DNA from: Acanthosoma haemorrhoidale
Taxonomy: Eukaryota; Arthropoda; Insecta; Hemiptera; Acanthosomatidae
Assembly: GCA_930367205.1 (NCBI GenBank)
Contig: OV884011.1
Coordinates: forward strand, 121,145,866-121,209,865
Direction: 5' to 3'
Length of the DNA stretch: 64,000 nt
Each line of letters begins with the position of its first letter. The stretch's first letter is position 1. Made by a program: the position numbers and the translations under genes. Positions 46,501-61,500 of the stretch are shown here, piece after piece. The notes under the pieces were generated by a model that did no database searches, was not told the DNA's origin, and saw only the letters and a program-made list of their open reading frames with translations.

Positions 46501-49500
46501 GTGAGCTAGAAGGGAAAGGCTCTACTTACTAATGGATGAGGGGACATTGTTTTTAGTTTGTTGCTATGTCTGTCTGTTTGTTCTACAAAAGCAGCCATAA
46601 AAATTATCTAACGTATCATTTTATTAGGGGGCTCTGCCCCCTGGTGCCTAAAGTGCCCAACCCTCAAGTTGGGGAATTTAAGCCTGAATATTGAGCCATC
46701 TAGTCATCAAATGAAAGCATAGTTCATCATGACACATTAATTAAAATTTTCCTTTTTTCTATTTTCAGTTGTAACAGCCATTTATTAAAATGCTAACTCC
46801 TTAGATCAACATAGTTCCATCATTAGAGCTTCTAATAAAGAGTATTTTTCACTAAACAAAAAAACAATCCTGATGGTTCAGCTCAAAATAAACCTGAGTT
46901 ATAGGAGTCTTGAGACACCAAAACCAATTCCGCATATAATTGAATTGATATTATATAGGTACTTTTCGACCATGGCAACTATAGACCGGTGTTTAGCTTT
47001 GTACCTCAGCTCACACTGGCACCCGGTTGGTCTCATTACTAACCTCTCATCAAACATCTAGCTGAGTACTTAGTGTAGTTTGAGTGCATGTTTTCGGTAC
47101 AGGCCACTATGTGTACCTTTTCTCCGAGATAATTGTCCTGATCTATACTGGTATACTATGGGCCGATTATACCTATGTTACAGGTATTAATAGTGTTTCT
47201 ATTAATGCAATATCTTGTCTTTGTTGTTCTTGCTCATAAGAAGTCAAAGGACATTTATAAAAAGTTTATAAATGTTATAATTATTTATTTTATGATGCCT
47301 CATTTAATATGATCTCAGAGTATTATTAGTTCCAACGCATAATTTTGCTTTGTCCAATTATTTTATATTTTCATAAATGGCTACAAAACATCAAATAATT
47401 ATTCATTTTAAAATAATATCTGAGTGATCATAAAAATTGGTTACCTAACATTGTTCTCCAGAATCTAATTAGAAGAGAAGTCAACAAAATTAAAATCTAT
47501 ATTAATAGTCTCTCATAACATACATTTTATGTTAAGTTCTTGGCACAGATAACTGTAATAAATTTTCTAATTATATTGCATGGCATAATATAGTACTAAT
47601 TGTAATCAAATGTTAATTTTGATTTTTTTAGTTAATTGTGACTCATTGATAAAGTTACTTAATTGCCTGAATGTTGATTTTAGATATGTCTGGTTCTGGA
47701 GAAGGACCAATATCTCGCAGGAAGTCTTTCAAAAAGTCCTTAAGGGAGTCCTTTAGAAGGTTGAGGAAAGGAAGGTCCCAAAGAGGTGACAAGAGAGGAG
47801 CAACTACAGTGGCTGCTACGGCCTCACCATCTCCACAGTAAATTTTACTTATATATGAGTATTTTATTATTAATACCTAAATGAAAAAGTTTTCAGAAAT
47901 CGCTGTTTTAAGTTAAGGCCATTTTCAAAATCCTGTAGCTAAGCACCTTACTTAATCTCTTAATGTGATCTCTAAAGTAGAAGTGGTTTTTGGGTTACAT
48001 TTCACCACCCTTTTGTGTCTTAACTCCTTCATTTATATTTTCATCCTTTTCTGTTTGATAAGGTTGATTTGTTAGTAAGATAATCCAAAGTAATCAGCAT
48101 TACTGTATTTTGCATTAAAATCTGCATTGTACATTCAGATCACCCGACGGAGCTGATGTAAAGCCAGTTGAAAGGGCAATTGAAGCTCGGCCAGCAGATG
48201 ATGGAATGGGATCAATGGTCAGATGTATCACTTTTGCAAGGACATACATCATTAGTGGTAAGTGATTGTTTAGAGACACTTACTTATTGAAGATAACTGT
48301 AGGATCAGATATAGTAAGTTAGCCACGCAAATAATTTGATGATTATTTTTCCAGTTCAAAATATGACTCCGACATTGTGGGTTGGAACCAACAACGGTAC
48401 TGTGTACGTATTCACATTGGCCATACCTGGAGGAGAGAAGAGGAAGGAAGAATCCGTTGCTTGCCAATTAGGTAATGTTCTCCATATATTATTTTAGATT
48501 TTTTTTTCTTCCTGATTTCATCCTTTTTGGAATATTTTTTGGCATTCTCATAGCCATAGACTCATTCACAATCCTAGGGACCTATTAGATTGTGTCATCA
48601 GATTGGTATGCTGTAGACTGCTGGGCCTATCTTACCCTGAGTGTGCTGGAGCGCCACAAGGAGGGTGGTTACCTAATAATTAATTACTGACTTAGGCCAA
48701 CTTTGCTTAGCTGCTGGCCCTTTAAAATATAGGAAAATTAAAATATTCCAATATTTTTTTTTTATGATGCATTACACACCCCCACTGGTTTTATTGCCTG
48801 TTCTACAGAATCATTTTTTTTAAATGTTTATTTTCTTTATTGTCTAATAGTTTAGTTTGTATGTTGGTTACCAAGTTTCTGCTTTTATATAATGGAAAAC
48901 AAGATCTCGAGCAGGGGCAGGCCAATCACAAATTATCATAGGCGCAATTAAATTGTCTTAATACTTCAACTTACCTAGTGTCTAAAACCAACTTGAGTCA
49001 GGAAGTTCATTTTCTGCTGAGCTTTAGGGTTTCAAGTTAATGAAATTAAAATTTAAACTACAAATGCAATAGAGTAAAACTGGGTTAACTTTTGATCTGC
49101 CAAATTTTTTTTTAATACTTTTAAATGAATAAACATTTATTCATTTATGTTGAGTTGTATTGAAAGTAAGATATTTGATTTGTAATTGACATAATTATAT
49201 TAAATTTACTATTGGAAAAAAGGAAAATTGAAATCTGGTGGGAGGAAGTTATAAGAATATATTCACTTTATTTATGTGTTTGGTGATGTGAGCAGGAAAG
49301 GAAATACAGCTGAAACATAGGGCACCCGTTATCAACATATCGCTCATGGATAGCAATTGTAAAACAGTTGACACTAGTAGGCATGACAACCATCCTCCAC
49401 CCCACAAAGTACTTATTTCAAGTGAAGAACAGATAAAGGTAACTATTTCTTACTTAAATATGTTTTTAGGGTTAAAAAAAAAGAAAAAGAAAATTATTTT

Positions 49501-52500
49501 CTCGCCAGAATGTTTGTTCATTCTGGACGTTATGGGTTCCCAGTTCAACCTAGAAACATGAAATTTTACATGTAGGCCTCATTTGAAGTTCTGATAACAT
49601 GAAAAATACTATCATCTCCATAAAACCTTAAGTTTCATTGGTTAACTAATTATTACTTATTTCCGTAGGTGATTAAATTAAAAATCTCAACATGTTTATT
49701 AACAATATGTTATTTATTCTTCTTTCTTTTAAAATTTCTTTTTAATCTATTATTACAGAAATTAATACTTCTATTAACATTGTGTTAGCAATTTTAACTG
49801 AACCATTTGTATTAGTGGTATTATATTTTGCATGGCAGTTCCTGCCCTGATGATACTAAAAATAAAAGTAACTCTATGAAAAATCGAAAGTTGTAGGATG
49901 CAAGGTTTCAGCCATGTCAATAAATGGCTGATATTTTGTTTATGTATGATATGCGGATAGCTCTTCCTTGTTTTGTTTTTTGTTTTATAAATGTGATTTG
50001 GGGTTATACAGATTCACTGACATTATCACAGACATTCCTGTTGCTTTTGTCCACACACTGCTAATTAAACTAACCTACTACTACTGATTACTAGCCTAAC
50101 TACTCTAGAATCATCAAGACTGCTTACCCCACACCCAGCCTCTGAGGTTGATGGATTCACGCCAGTCCCCTTACAGAGTGCACTGTGGTAACTTGTGCCG
50201 ATGCAGTAACGGAGAGACATCTCAGTAAACGTTTGTATCATAATTGCCAAGTCGTTATAAGTTTTTTCCCCTCAGCCCTCAAATATAAATTTCTACATAT
50301 TTCTTCAGGGTGGGCTTTTTTTTTAATATTTAACATGTCAGATTTTGGGACTATTCAAGGATGGTAGCAGTTTTGGATCTTTTATCTGAAGGCATAGATT
50401 GCCCTTTGCCTCATGTTCAGCCCTCAGGGAAGGAAGGATACCGATGGACAAAACTACCTGAAAACCCTTGGGCAGTGCTATTTTGAAGACCTATATGCGA
50501 CTGTTCATAGGGGCTCTAACCTCCCTGAAACCAGAGAAACCAAGGAGGTACCACTAATGTATCTCTAGAAGTAGCTGAGTCGAGTGCAACAAGCCACCTT
50601 ACTAAATCATGAGTTTTATATTGTTGATCCATTGTACAACTGCAGGGAAGCAGAATGCCCAATGGCCAGATGCAGACTAACTTTTTATCTTCCTTTTATT
50701 GCTTATGTAATGTTACCATTTCATTGTATAACATTATCTCAACCAGTCCTCTCGACCTGCTTAATTTTTTTCATCTTTAAATTATTCCCTTATAGTGAAT
50801 ATAATCACTTGCCCTTATTTCGGCTTTCTCAAACACAACATTCTTGGCTGTAGCAGGTAGTGTGAACTACATGTTATATATCATAAGAATACCTAAAACA
50901 AACTCCCCTCAGCAGTCCCTTTGCTAAGGATTGACGAAGATGCTATATTCCTGTAAACTTATGGATAGTCGTGTGAAATTACAGAAAATTAACCATTACA
51001 GTAAATATAGATTATATACTCTTAATATGTAAATTTTTTTTTTTTTTTTTCCAATTGCCGTCTTTTGGCTGTAACAGCACCAAAGGTAGAGACATGAAAG
51101 AAACCCCATGAAAATGACTAAGGGTCATTAATTAATCAATTGCTTGAGAACTAGAAAATAGATATTTTCCGGTCCTATTGGGTAGGTTATCAAACTGATT
51201 TATCTTGACATCCTGATTAATAATATGGGTTTGGAACATTGGATTGATGTTATTTTTTATGTATACACTAATTTTTACATACTAATTTAATATAAAATAT
51301 TGTCTAGGTTTTTACTGTACCACAATTAAAACCTGTTACGAAACTGAAATTGACCGCTTGCGAAGGTGCACGTGTGAGGAGGACAATTTTGGCAACTTTT
51401 AGTGCAGGATCTCATATAGAAACTTGCCTTTTATGTCTCACCAATCTTGGTGATGTTGTTGTCCTTGCACTTCCTGATCTCCGACGCCAGGTTAGTGATA
51501 AAAGTTTTTTTACATTCTTTTCTAAACAAGAATTTGTTGTCTAAGATGGATACACGTAAATAAACTATCTTATTTACACAAATCTAATTATTTTAAAACC
51601 TTGAAAGTGTTGGAAATGTAACCTGTCATAACGCTCATCAACATTAGTTTTGAAGATGTTATTTACACACTGATGGTTAATGAGTTGTAGCAAGCAACAT
51701 TGCTAAACACGGTCAACTGCCTTTTGTTGCTATGAGAAAAGAATGTTTCATGTTTGCACTTAAATCTACTTAGCCCACAGTACTAATGAGCGCACCCTTA
51801 TCTTAAGAAAGAATTTAGTAAAAAAACAAAACATTAATTGTATATACACCATTTCTCTTTTAACAACATTTGTTATAATTGAAATAGCCTATGAGAACCA
51901 TTATTTGCGATCACAGCCAATTCGATACTCTATGTGTAATCATAACATTACTAAGTTTATTTCAAGGTAATATTGAAGAAACGTTCAAATAAAAAGCCTT
52001 AAGTATCTCCAAAGTGTGTATTTCTAATTAATACATATTCCAAATGTTGATGTTTCTACTTATTCAGGAATCTTCTGGACTTTTAAATTATGAAATAAAT
52101 AAAGAAAGGCTATTTCTCAAAATCATTAAAAAGACTAAATATGTCAGCGGTTAATTTAGAACTGGATACTAATTACAAAAAGATTGTATTGTAAATACTA
52201 CTTTTATTTTCTAATTGGTTACTAGTTCTAGTTCAGCCATTAATAAAATAAATCAATTTAATGAGTTTGTGAATACCTTTTTTCATTATTCAAGTACAAA
52301 AGAAGCCTGAATAACTTAAACGTCAAAATCTGACTTTATTAACTTGTGATTTAATGTTGCCAGCAGAACCAATGAATTTATTGTTAGGTGAATGCTGCTG
52401 TGATTCGACGAGAAGACATTAATGGTATCTCATCACTGAGCTTCACCGAGCGGGGAGAGGCGCTGTACCTGCACTCAAGCAGTGAGCTGCAGAGGGTCAG

Positions 52501-55500
52501 CCTGTCTACAACCTGTGTCACCCTGGCCAGGTGCAGGATCGAGCTACCACCTGGAGCCAGGCCTCCACTACAGAGTGATAACACCAGCCAAAGCTCGGAA
52601 TCCTCTCAGTCAAGCAGTTCCTCATCATCATCCTCTTCCTCTGCTAACAGCCAGCAGCCTGGTAATGAAAATAACACTGTACAATAGCTATGTTATCCTT
52701 CAAGTTTTTAAACTTGGAACTATATTATTCAAATATTTATTATTTATTTATATTATTCAAATATTTATTATTTATATATATTTTAATTATATATTTTTTC
52801 ATATAATTTATTACTTTATATTTAACTTTTACGTTATCTCAAGGTTCTGTTAATAAAATTTAGGAAACTTCTGGCAAAAGGAATAATGGTTTATTTACAC
52901 ACATTGATTTTACAATTGATATACAAATAAAATACGTACGTAATAAATAATACTGTTAAAACTAAATTTACATATTTATACTGCTAAGTGTTGCTATCTT
53001 CGATGGTCGTCTTCTATTGCGTGATTTGGATTAGCGTCTTCTTCTTGATCGTCAGTGAAAGAGTGCGTGGATCTTGTCTCGAGGCCGGATGCAAGTCTGG
53101 GCCGGTATTCCCTGATGCACCACGAGGCAGTCGCCGGGTCTTAGCGTGAGGCTGCTACCTGGGCTTGAGTCCCTCCTCGTGCTGCCTCGTCCTCTGCCGG
53201 TTCCTAGATGAATAGAATGAGCTTCCCGCTCTTTGCTGGTTAGGTCAGGTCCCCTCTCTCCTACCTACCGCTGCCTTCTTGACTCTTGACCTCTTTGGTT
53301 GTTCGGATATTTATACTTTGCTTAATTTACGTAGTTTATGAAATAAAATATTTATATTAAATTATTGACATTATTTATATTATAAATATTTATGGTAGAG
53401 ACAATGCAACGAATAGTGTTTAAACATTCATGAATCCTGATATTGTTCATTTATGCCCGCTAATTTTGAGTTTATTAATAAAAACACTATCAAAAATCAT
53501 AACATTAAAATATCACAACAATATATTATTACTAGTTGATCCTACGACAGTATCTGATCCTTCATCCTCATATTCCTTTTGTTTTATTATTATTTAAAAG
53601 ATTCTTTTTCATTTTAGTTCACTACATTTTTTTTTAAATACACGTAAATGGAATAAATAAAGTAAAAAGTAAAGAAGTGATATCAAGATACTAAGAGCCT
53701 TTGTGGTAGTGTCTTAAAACTTATTAAATTGTTGTGAAAAAGCACTTAGTTTTTTTGTCCTTAAATACTTTATTTTATTTTTTAAATCATCTTGGTCAAT
53801 TAAAATAGCTTTTTCAACAAATCAAAAAATATTGGAAATACCTTAAGTATCATCATCTAAAAACCTATTAAAACTGGCTTGGAACAATTGTAATATATGC
53901 AATGTGTATACTTTGTTTTAAAACATAATTTTTGAGTTCATTGTTAGCTGCGTGTATATAAATGAGTTCTCCTAAATGTTTAAAACACTCAACACCAACC
54001 CCTCCTTCTGACACAGAAATAAACCCTGCTACTCATTTATTTTTTGAGGTATGTTTCAACTTATTTGTGTGTAACTGTCTTAGGTTGTAACACCTTCTTC
54101 CCTTAATTTAATTCCTTTAACTATTGGGAAATAATAGGAACTTAGAATGTTAAATAGTTTTTTGTATGGGACACGATAAATTTTAAAATTAATATTTTTT
54201 TTTTTCACTTGTATGTCTATAGCAATGATCCATTGCTCAATATGTAAGTCAGGCATCTTTAGGGAAGATGAATCAAACCTGCAGTGCTCCCTAAGTTAAG
54301 CAATGTTTCACGGGAATGTATCAGGTTGGCCACAAGTCCGTTCGGTGTTTGTCGTCACGAAACTTCAAGCAGTCTAATATGTAGCTAACTTCAGTCTGTC
54401 CCTTGCGAGTGCGCTCTCGTCAGATACTAGACACTTCAACGTAGTTTGAGGCGAAATTCCGACGATTGTATTTTTTGTGTTTAGGATCATCCTGAAAATG
54501 GAAAACCAAAACGAACATTATCGACACCTCGTGCTTTTTTATTCTAAAAAAGGGAAGAAAGCAGTGGAAACTTGCAGGAAGATATGCGCTGTATACGGAG
54601 AGGATGCGGCTACAGAACGTGTGCCAGAAGTGGTTTTCAAGATTTCAATCGGGAAATTTTTTGGTTCAAGGCTCACCTTGCTCTGGCCGGCCAACTGAGA
54701 TTAACAGCGACAAAGTGAAGGAATTAGTCGACACCAATCCCTGTTATACAACTAGGGAGACCGCAGTTATCCTCAAAATATCCAAATCGAGTGTTGAAAA
54801 CCATTTGCATCAACTTGGCTATGTGAGCAGGCTTGATTTTTGGGTTCCCCACCAACAAATACACAAAATTATTCAAAATTAGTTCACTCCAGTCACCAAA
54901 AGTTACTTTTCAAAATAATTTACATCTCAGCTTTCAATGGACTCTGACAGCTCCTCTCTTCGCTGATTATCTCTCCGGCTTCAGAGAAAATGATCTTGAA
55001 TGGGACTGAGGTTGCAGGAACGCATTAATATTTTTTGCCAATGGAATCTATGGGTGAATATTTATGTTCGTTGTTTCATCAATATTCCAGTATTTTCACC
55101 TGTTTTGGTAATGCTACTTCCTTGATATAGTGCTTGGCAGTAATGATGCTGTCTACAGTTGTGGTTTGCTGATTTTTTTCTGCTTCTTTTTTTGGCCTCT
55201 AGCTTGTGGAAAAAAGACTTCTTTTCATCTGGGGCATCACTACCTCTTGACCTTGTTACTGGTTAGGGAAGTTCAAATTGTGATGCTAGCCGTACATTAG
55301 TAGTTGCTATCCCTTATCAACCACTACCTGCTCCTCTTACTCTGTCCTTGGATGTAGCCTAGGGATCAAGCATTTTTCTTCTTCTTTTTAGGTCCTATAT
55401 TAACAATCTTCCTGAATACAAATCCATTCATCATAGTTCATATCGCCTTTATACTGACAAATCCAAAACTTATTTATCATTCTCCCTCTCTAAGTTATCA

Positions 55501-58500
55501 GCAGAGTTGACCAAGAGTCAGGAAAACCTAGATCAGATCAGTGTCAGTGCAAACAAGAACAAATTAAGGTTAAATGCTGCAAAAACTCGGGCTATTGTTA
55601 TAGGTTACAGCTAACGTCTTCAAATTCTTTGTGGATTTTCCTACTTTGACCCTTAATGACAAAATCCTCCCCTGGAATTAATATATTTCATCGATCTCAC
55701 CATCTCCTCCCCTCCCTCAGCCTAACATAAATTTCATGTATCTTCCCTCATCACTCCCTCACAGAGATAAGTTGAAGGGACTAGTGAACTGTTTCATTAG
55801 ATTTGTCTTTAAGGCTCTGCAACACTCTCATCTCTAAGCCGAGTTAAGGGTGGGTCTTCCGCTCCTTCTGTGAACATTACTCTTTTGTTTCTTATTTTTT
55901 CCAACCGATAAATCTTATCAACCTTCTTATATATACAGTTTCTTGAACCTATGAATCTATGAATGTATTTACTGGAATGCTATGTTCATTTATGGAAATA
56001 TATGTTCATTATTTATTTTTTAATTGAAGTTAACATTTTATTTTACTTAATTTTTATTATAGAATCCCAGAGTAAAGTTTTTGTTAAAAAAAAAAAAGAA
56101 AAAAAAGCCAAATGGACATGGTTTTTTCACTTTTGTGACAAATATTAATTCTTTCTTATCCATTTATTTTAGCAGACAAAAGGGAAGGCAGGCCTGAAGC
56201 AGGAGATGCCGACAAGACTGAGATAAAAGAAAACGGAGTGTCAGAAACTTCAGCACATGATTTGACTCTGTCAAGTGTTGACATAACCATTGACTCTGTT
56301 AAGGACCACCTCACAAAGTAAGTTGTTAAGTCACTCACATGTTTCACTTAAATTCATAGATTAATTACTTTTTTTCGATTAAGTTAAAGGGAACTGAATT
56401 TGAAAATTCAAAATTCAAAAACCTTATAAATATAAATCAAATAAACAAAACTGAAATTTTAGAGTATAATGTTTATGATAACAATCGACTATATTTACAA
56501 GCTACCTAAGTTTGATTGTATTCACTTTTGATAAGGACTGGTGTTGACTAGATCTCATTGTGAATCCCAAGACAGACAACAAATTTTCCTTTCACCTGCA
56601 GCTACCACCCAGTAGCATCATCCCAAACATGCTGAGGGGAGGGAGTGGGCGGGCCTATTGGCAAACTTCCAGCCTGCTATTAGCCTGTCCAAAGCCACAT
56701 CTACCTCTATATTGAAATGGTAAATGTGGTGGACCAAAATGTATGAGCAATGGTCCAAAGAATCAACTGTATACACAGGCCAAACTATTCATGAAAAGGG
56801 CTGCCAAGGTAATTAATTAACTCATGGTTACTAAACTGCAACCAGCAAAATATTAACCTTATAAAAGATATTTTGACCGGGCACTGCTTATTAAGTTGAC
56901 ACCTATCAAGCATAGGCGTATCTTCGAACTCCATGTGTCCTTATGTAGACAGGAGGAGAAAAGCCCCCCCCCCCCCCCCCACAACCTCTTTGGAGTAGTG
57001 AATCATTCAGCAAAATACAGTTTTACACTGTAGGCTGCTGGTTAAGATTCCATGAGAGGAACTCGACTCCAATCAGATGGAATCAATCATTGACTTTCTT
57101 AAGAGGTCAAGGAGATTCCAAGAGAAACCCTATCATGGATTTGGGAACTACATAGAGTCGCTCAAAAAGGGCTGTGGGCCTAGTTGTTGTACCAATATAA
57201 CCATTTAAGTCCTCCCTTCATCGATCTATCTATCTTCACATGCAGCTATGAAAATAAGAATTACGGTTAAGATAGCTGTTGTGCCAACCTTTTCATGGAC
57301 AAAATTAAGTTTTCATATACTCTGATTTATCAAGGCAAACATTACAATATAATTTAATAACATAACCTATACTCTGTCTGATTTAAATAATGTAAATAAT
57401 TTTATTTAGGTAAAATCAAACTCTATAAATAATGATTCATCCCTACTGCATGACTAGTTCCTAGGCCACAGCTAGTAGTGCTGGGTCACTGCTGCAGCCA
57501 GTGAAGCAATTTTTTATTGGCCAAAACAAACAGCGTTTTGATTGGGTGCTGATTGGCTATATATAGCCCTGTTCTGGGCTGACCAGGCATTCAGCTCCAG
57601 TTGAGCCTAAGGACTGGTACTCGCAGTTCCATTGCATTTATGTTTCAAAATATTGTCTTCTTATTTAACCTCTGCACCTCTCTTTCCTAACCTAGTTTTA
57701 GTTTTAGACACTGTCAGACTCCACATTTTCCTTGTGGAATTCTCGGGCTTGGTCTCGCTAAAACTAGCCCTTCCTTGCAAAATTTGGTCTGTAATTGTCA
57801 GGCTCCTCACCTTTCCATTTGAATTCCCTGGCTATGTCTCGCTTAAACTAGCACTTCCTTGCACAATGGCTTCTAGGACACCACAGATTCTTAGTGGCAC
57901 TCCCCAAGTGGTTCAGTCCATCTCTTCCCGGTTCACATTCGCCATTTGGGGTGGCTTTGCCTAACCTAAGATTCTGAGTGTGAGCTCGTGGCACTCCAAG
58001 ACCACGTAAAATCCCCAAATCCTAACCTATAGTTATATACTTACCTACCTCTTCTCCTGGACACAAAGCACTCTCAGGACACACACATCTATCAAAAGAA
58101 AATGGAGTCAGGTAAATCAAAGATGTTACTTGTCACTGAACCGTTGTCAAGGTCATAGACCATCTAACTCTTTTCTCCGCTACCAGAGGCCTTAAGACTT
58201 CCCTTGTTACATATCAACAAGAGTGACAGTACCCTTACTGTTTTAGGACTAAAATTAAATGCACGAGTTAAAATTCCTTTTATTATATTTTTATTTCATC
58301 TCTATATAATCATTACTTCCAAGATTCCATCCATGTTTTATTATAAGTTCTCCTGATTTTTCTTTTAGAGTTAAACTTGAATATATATCTTTGTGATTTA
58401 GGATATTGGTTTTGTCTTAGCTAATCTATAATGATCTAACATAATTATAAATAATAATAATATTATAATTATCTATTTATTAGTTTAATAAATAGATAGA

Positions 58501-61500
58501 ACTCACTTTAAATGTATGTTTTATATTTTAGCAATGTGAGCAGTACTGAAGAAAGCAGGACGATTGAAGTAATACGAAATGAAACCTCTAAAATTGAGTC
58601 AACTTTGACTAAGACGACTGTGATTTCAACAAATGAATCGCTGCATTTGACAACTGCACCTACAGAAAGTAAGTTTCCATTTATGTTCAACTTCACTCTA
58701 ACTAGGCGCATTTGTTCGCTCTCGTAAAATTTTCAGCATGTTTTACTTGAGACAATAACTGTTAGCTATTTATTTTATTTATTTGCAATCAAGACATGTT
58801 TTTAAAATAGTTTCTTGAATTTTGGTTGTTTTAAGACCAGTATTTTAACTCTTAGTTTTGAATTATTTCTAGTTATCCATAATGAAAATTGTTGTTTAAA
58901 ACAATGCTTAGACTTACTTGCATATAATAAATGTTGCGAATTTTGTTTGTTGCTAAAAAATAATTTTGCATGGTGTTGGTAAAGAAACTAATATACATGT
59001 GTTTGCATGCAGCGACTGTTTAGGTAAGACTATGAGCATTTATTTTTATTTATGTTATAGTTAATTAGTGATTAGAGATGTTACAGTGCGAATTTTCCCT
59101 AGTCTCAAATTCCTAAATTCTTATTTATATGATTGAAACTTTACTGTTAATCTTTGTTTTAAAAGCATGAAATTATTTATTTAAATGTAATTTTCTGGAA
59201 TTTATAATAGTAATTACTATTTAATTTTGTTTATAAATTTCTATAAGAAAATAATTTCATTTTGAGTTGTTGATTAATAACAAATAAATTATTATATGCT
59301 ATCTATTGGTAGGCATTTTATAACCCTCATGGTGGTGTAGAGGTAATTTTATCACAAAATAACAAAATTTAATTTCATTGCTGACTGTCATGTTTTGGTG
59401 ACTCGGACCCACCCATAACGTCAGTTCCATAATTCTAACAGTAGAATTTATATTTTATAATTGTATGACAAAACAAGTATATTTTAAGACTTTGTTTAGG
59501 AATGTTCAATGTTTCCCCTCCTCCTCCAAAAATATTGGCTGAGTAGAATTGGTATTTTTACCATAATTGTATAAAATAAAAGAATCGAGGGTGATACCAG
59601 TTTACAAATAATTATGGAATAAGAACTGTATTTATAATTAAATTTTTTGTGTTCGTTAATTTTGCTTATTCTGGAGCTGCAGATAATTTTTAGTATTTTT
59701 AAAAATATAGATCTTTAGTATAATTTATCTGAATGTATCATTTGCTTATAATGCAATGATATACAATGCATACAAAAATTTTAATTTCCTTATAAAGCTC
59801 AACTATGTTCACGCTTTAGTGCAAAGTCGGAAGGTTTAAAAAAAAAATGTTCTTTCTTGTCTGAAGATGAATCAGAACTGATAGTTTCTTAACATCTTTA
59901 CAAGGGGTTATGAAAAAGATTATTTTCTGAGATAGTGGAAAGATTGACCTCTTCCAATCGAGAAATTTCATTTCTTTATATATTTTTTGTCAAATAAAGT
60001 TTTTTTTTCATTTTTACTTAAAAAAAAGCCATTGTGTCATAACATGCAAATATATGTGAAACTCATTGCATACTATTACACTAGAAAATTATACATTGAA
60101 AAAATCAACATTTTTTTCTGTAGGTGTAATAGAGGCACTCTGAGCAGAAGTGGTGTAAGTCTATTTGGGTTTATCCTAAAATATAAAACTGTCACAAACC
60201 TGATAATTAATCTATTTACAATGAAATAAAAGTCACCTCGGTTTTTTTTCTGCAATTGGCAACAAACACCTGATTGTGCATGTATTTATTGTGTTGGGGA
60301 GATTCATTTATGTAGGCATAGAAAATTCCTATATAGACCAAACCACTTTTGTTCTGAAAGCCATATTTACTTATTTAGACTGATATTTTAGAACATTTAA
60401 ATTTACTTTTTAGTTTACTTTATTTAGATTAAGTTTAGTAAGTGGTTCTGCAACATATTTGAGAAGACATATATGATTTGATTTGGAATGCAGACTACAT
60501 CTTTACTTCTTGAAGAGTTCAGAATTTAAAGTAGTAAGAAGCTATTAATTTTAGGTCTGTTCTTCCAATATTCATGGGATTTATCATTATTCTTAATGCT
60601 ACATCAGTTTTTTCCACAGGGCCACTGTTCTGAATGGTTCCTGCATCATTTATCAGTTAATTTTCTTAACATATGATTATAAAAGGATGTGAAAGCTTCT
60701 TGAAAACTACCTTTTTAGTTAAAAGACTGGTACTGTATAAGAGGGAATTACTAATTAAAATTATGTGACGTTTAATTTAAACTGCTTTGGGGTGGGAGTC
60801 AGAAGGGGCGGGAATTCTGAAGTGACTCGAAAATAATGACAAATGTTTAATATAGTTTTTCAGGAGTCTTGATCCCATGGTAAAGGGAAAGGAATCATAG
60901 CTTCTTCTGGAAAGAGAAGGCTTTCGTATTAAGAACGAAACATTCAAATAAATTATCTACACTGCTCCACAAAACAATAAGTGGCACTCATCGAAAATCT
61001 TATCTTCGGTTTTAAGAAACTATTTTTTATCTTAAAAATAACATTTTTACATACGTAAGGAGCATAATACAGAAATACGTGAAAGTAAAATAAACTTCAA
61101 TTTTGAAAAGGAATAATCCTAACTTGGTAAAGTGTTACCTCCTTTAGCTCTAATGGCCGCTTTCATCTTTCTTAATATACTGTTCCTTTTATAGTTTCTC
61201 GTGACTTCTTGGGTTATTGCCTCTAATTAATCACAATTAATGATCCAATTATTCTACTCTAGGGCATGCGTAGCTCTGGTAGGGTCCTAGCATCATTGAT
61301 TGTCTCTTAATAGTCTTAAGTGCTCCATTAAATGATCTAATCTAGGTTAAAAGCTACAGTTTTAAGTACAAACCCCAACTTTTTCAAGATATATTGGACT
61401 ACTCATGTGGTCTTGTGTAAAAATAATACTGTGCAAAAAAGATTATGCGAATAGGATTACATAGCCCTGTAAATGTGAGTAGTGTATGATTCTCCATTCA

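Noticed and set aside
52482..52853. 123-codon frame overlapping l(2)gl exon 19
   Set aside because: Alternate-frame shadow of exon 19 that continues into AT-rich intron.
56963..56983. Long poly-C run
   Set aside because: A simple homopolymer tract, possibly of uncertain length in the assembly, with no associated structure.
57632..57964. 110-codon open frame
   Set aside because: It lies wholly inside the diverged LTR copy and exists because of its tandem duplication (the same residues recur); not a gene.
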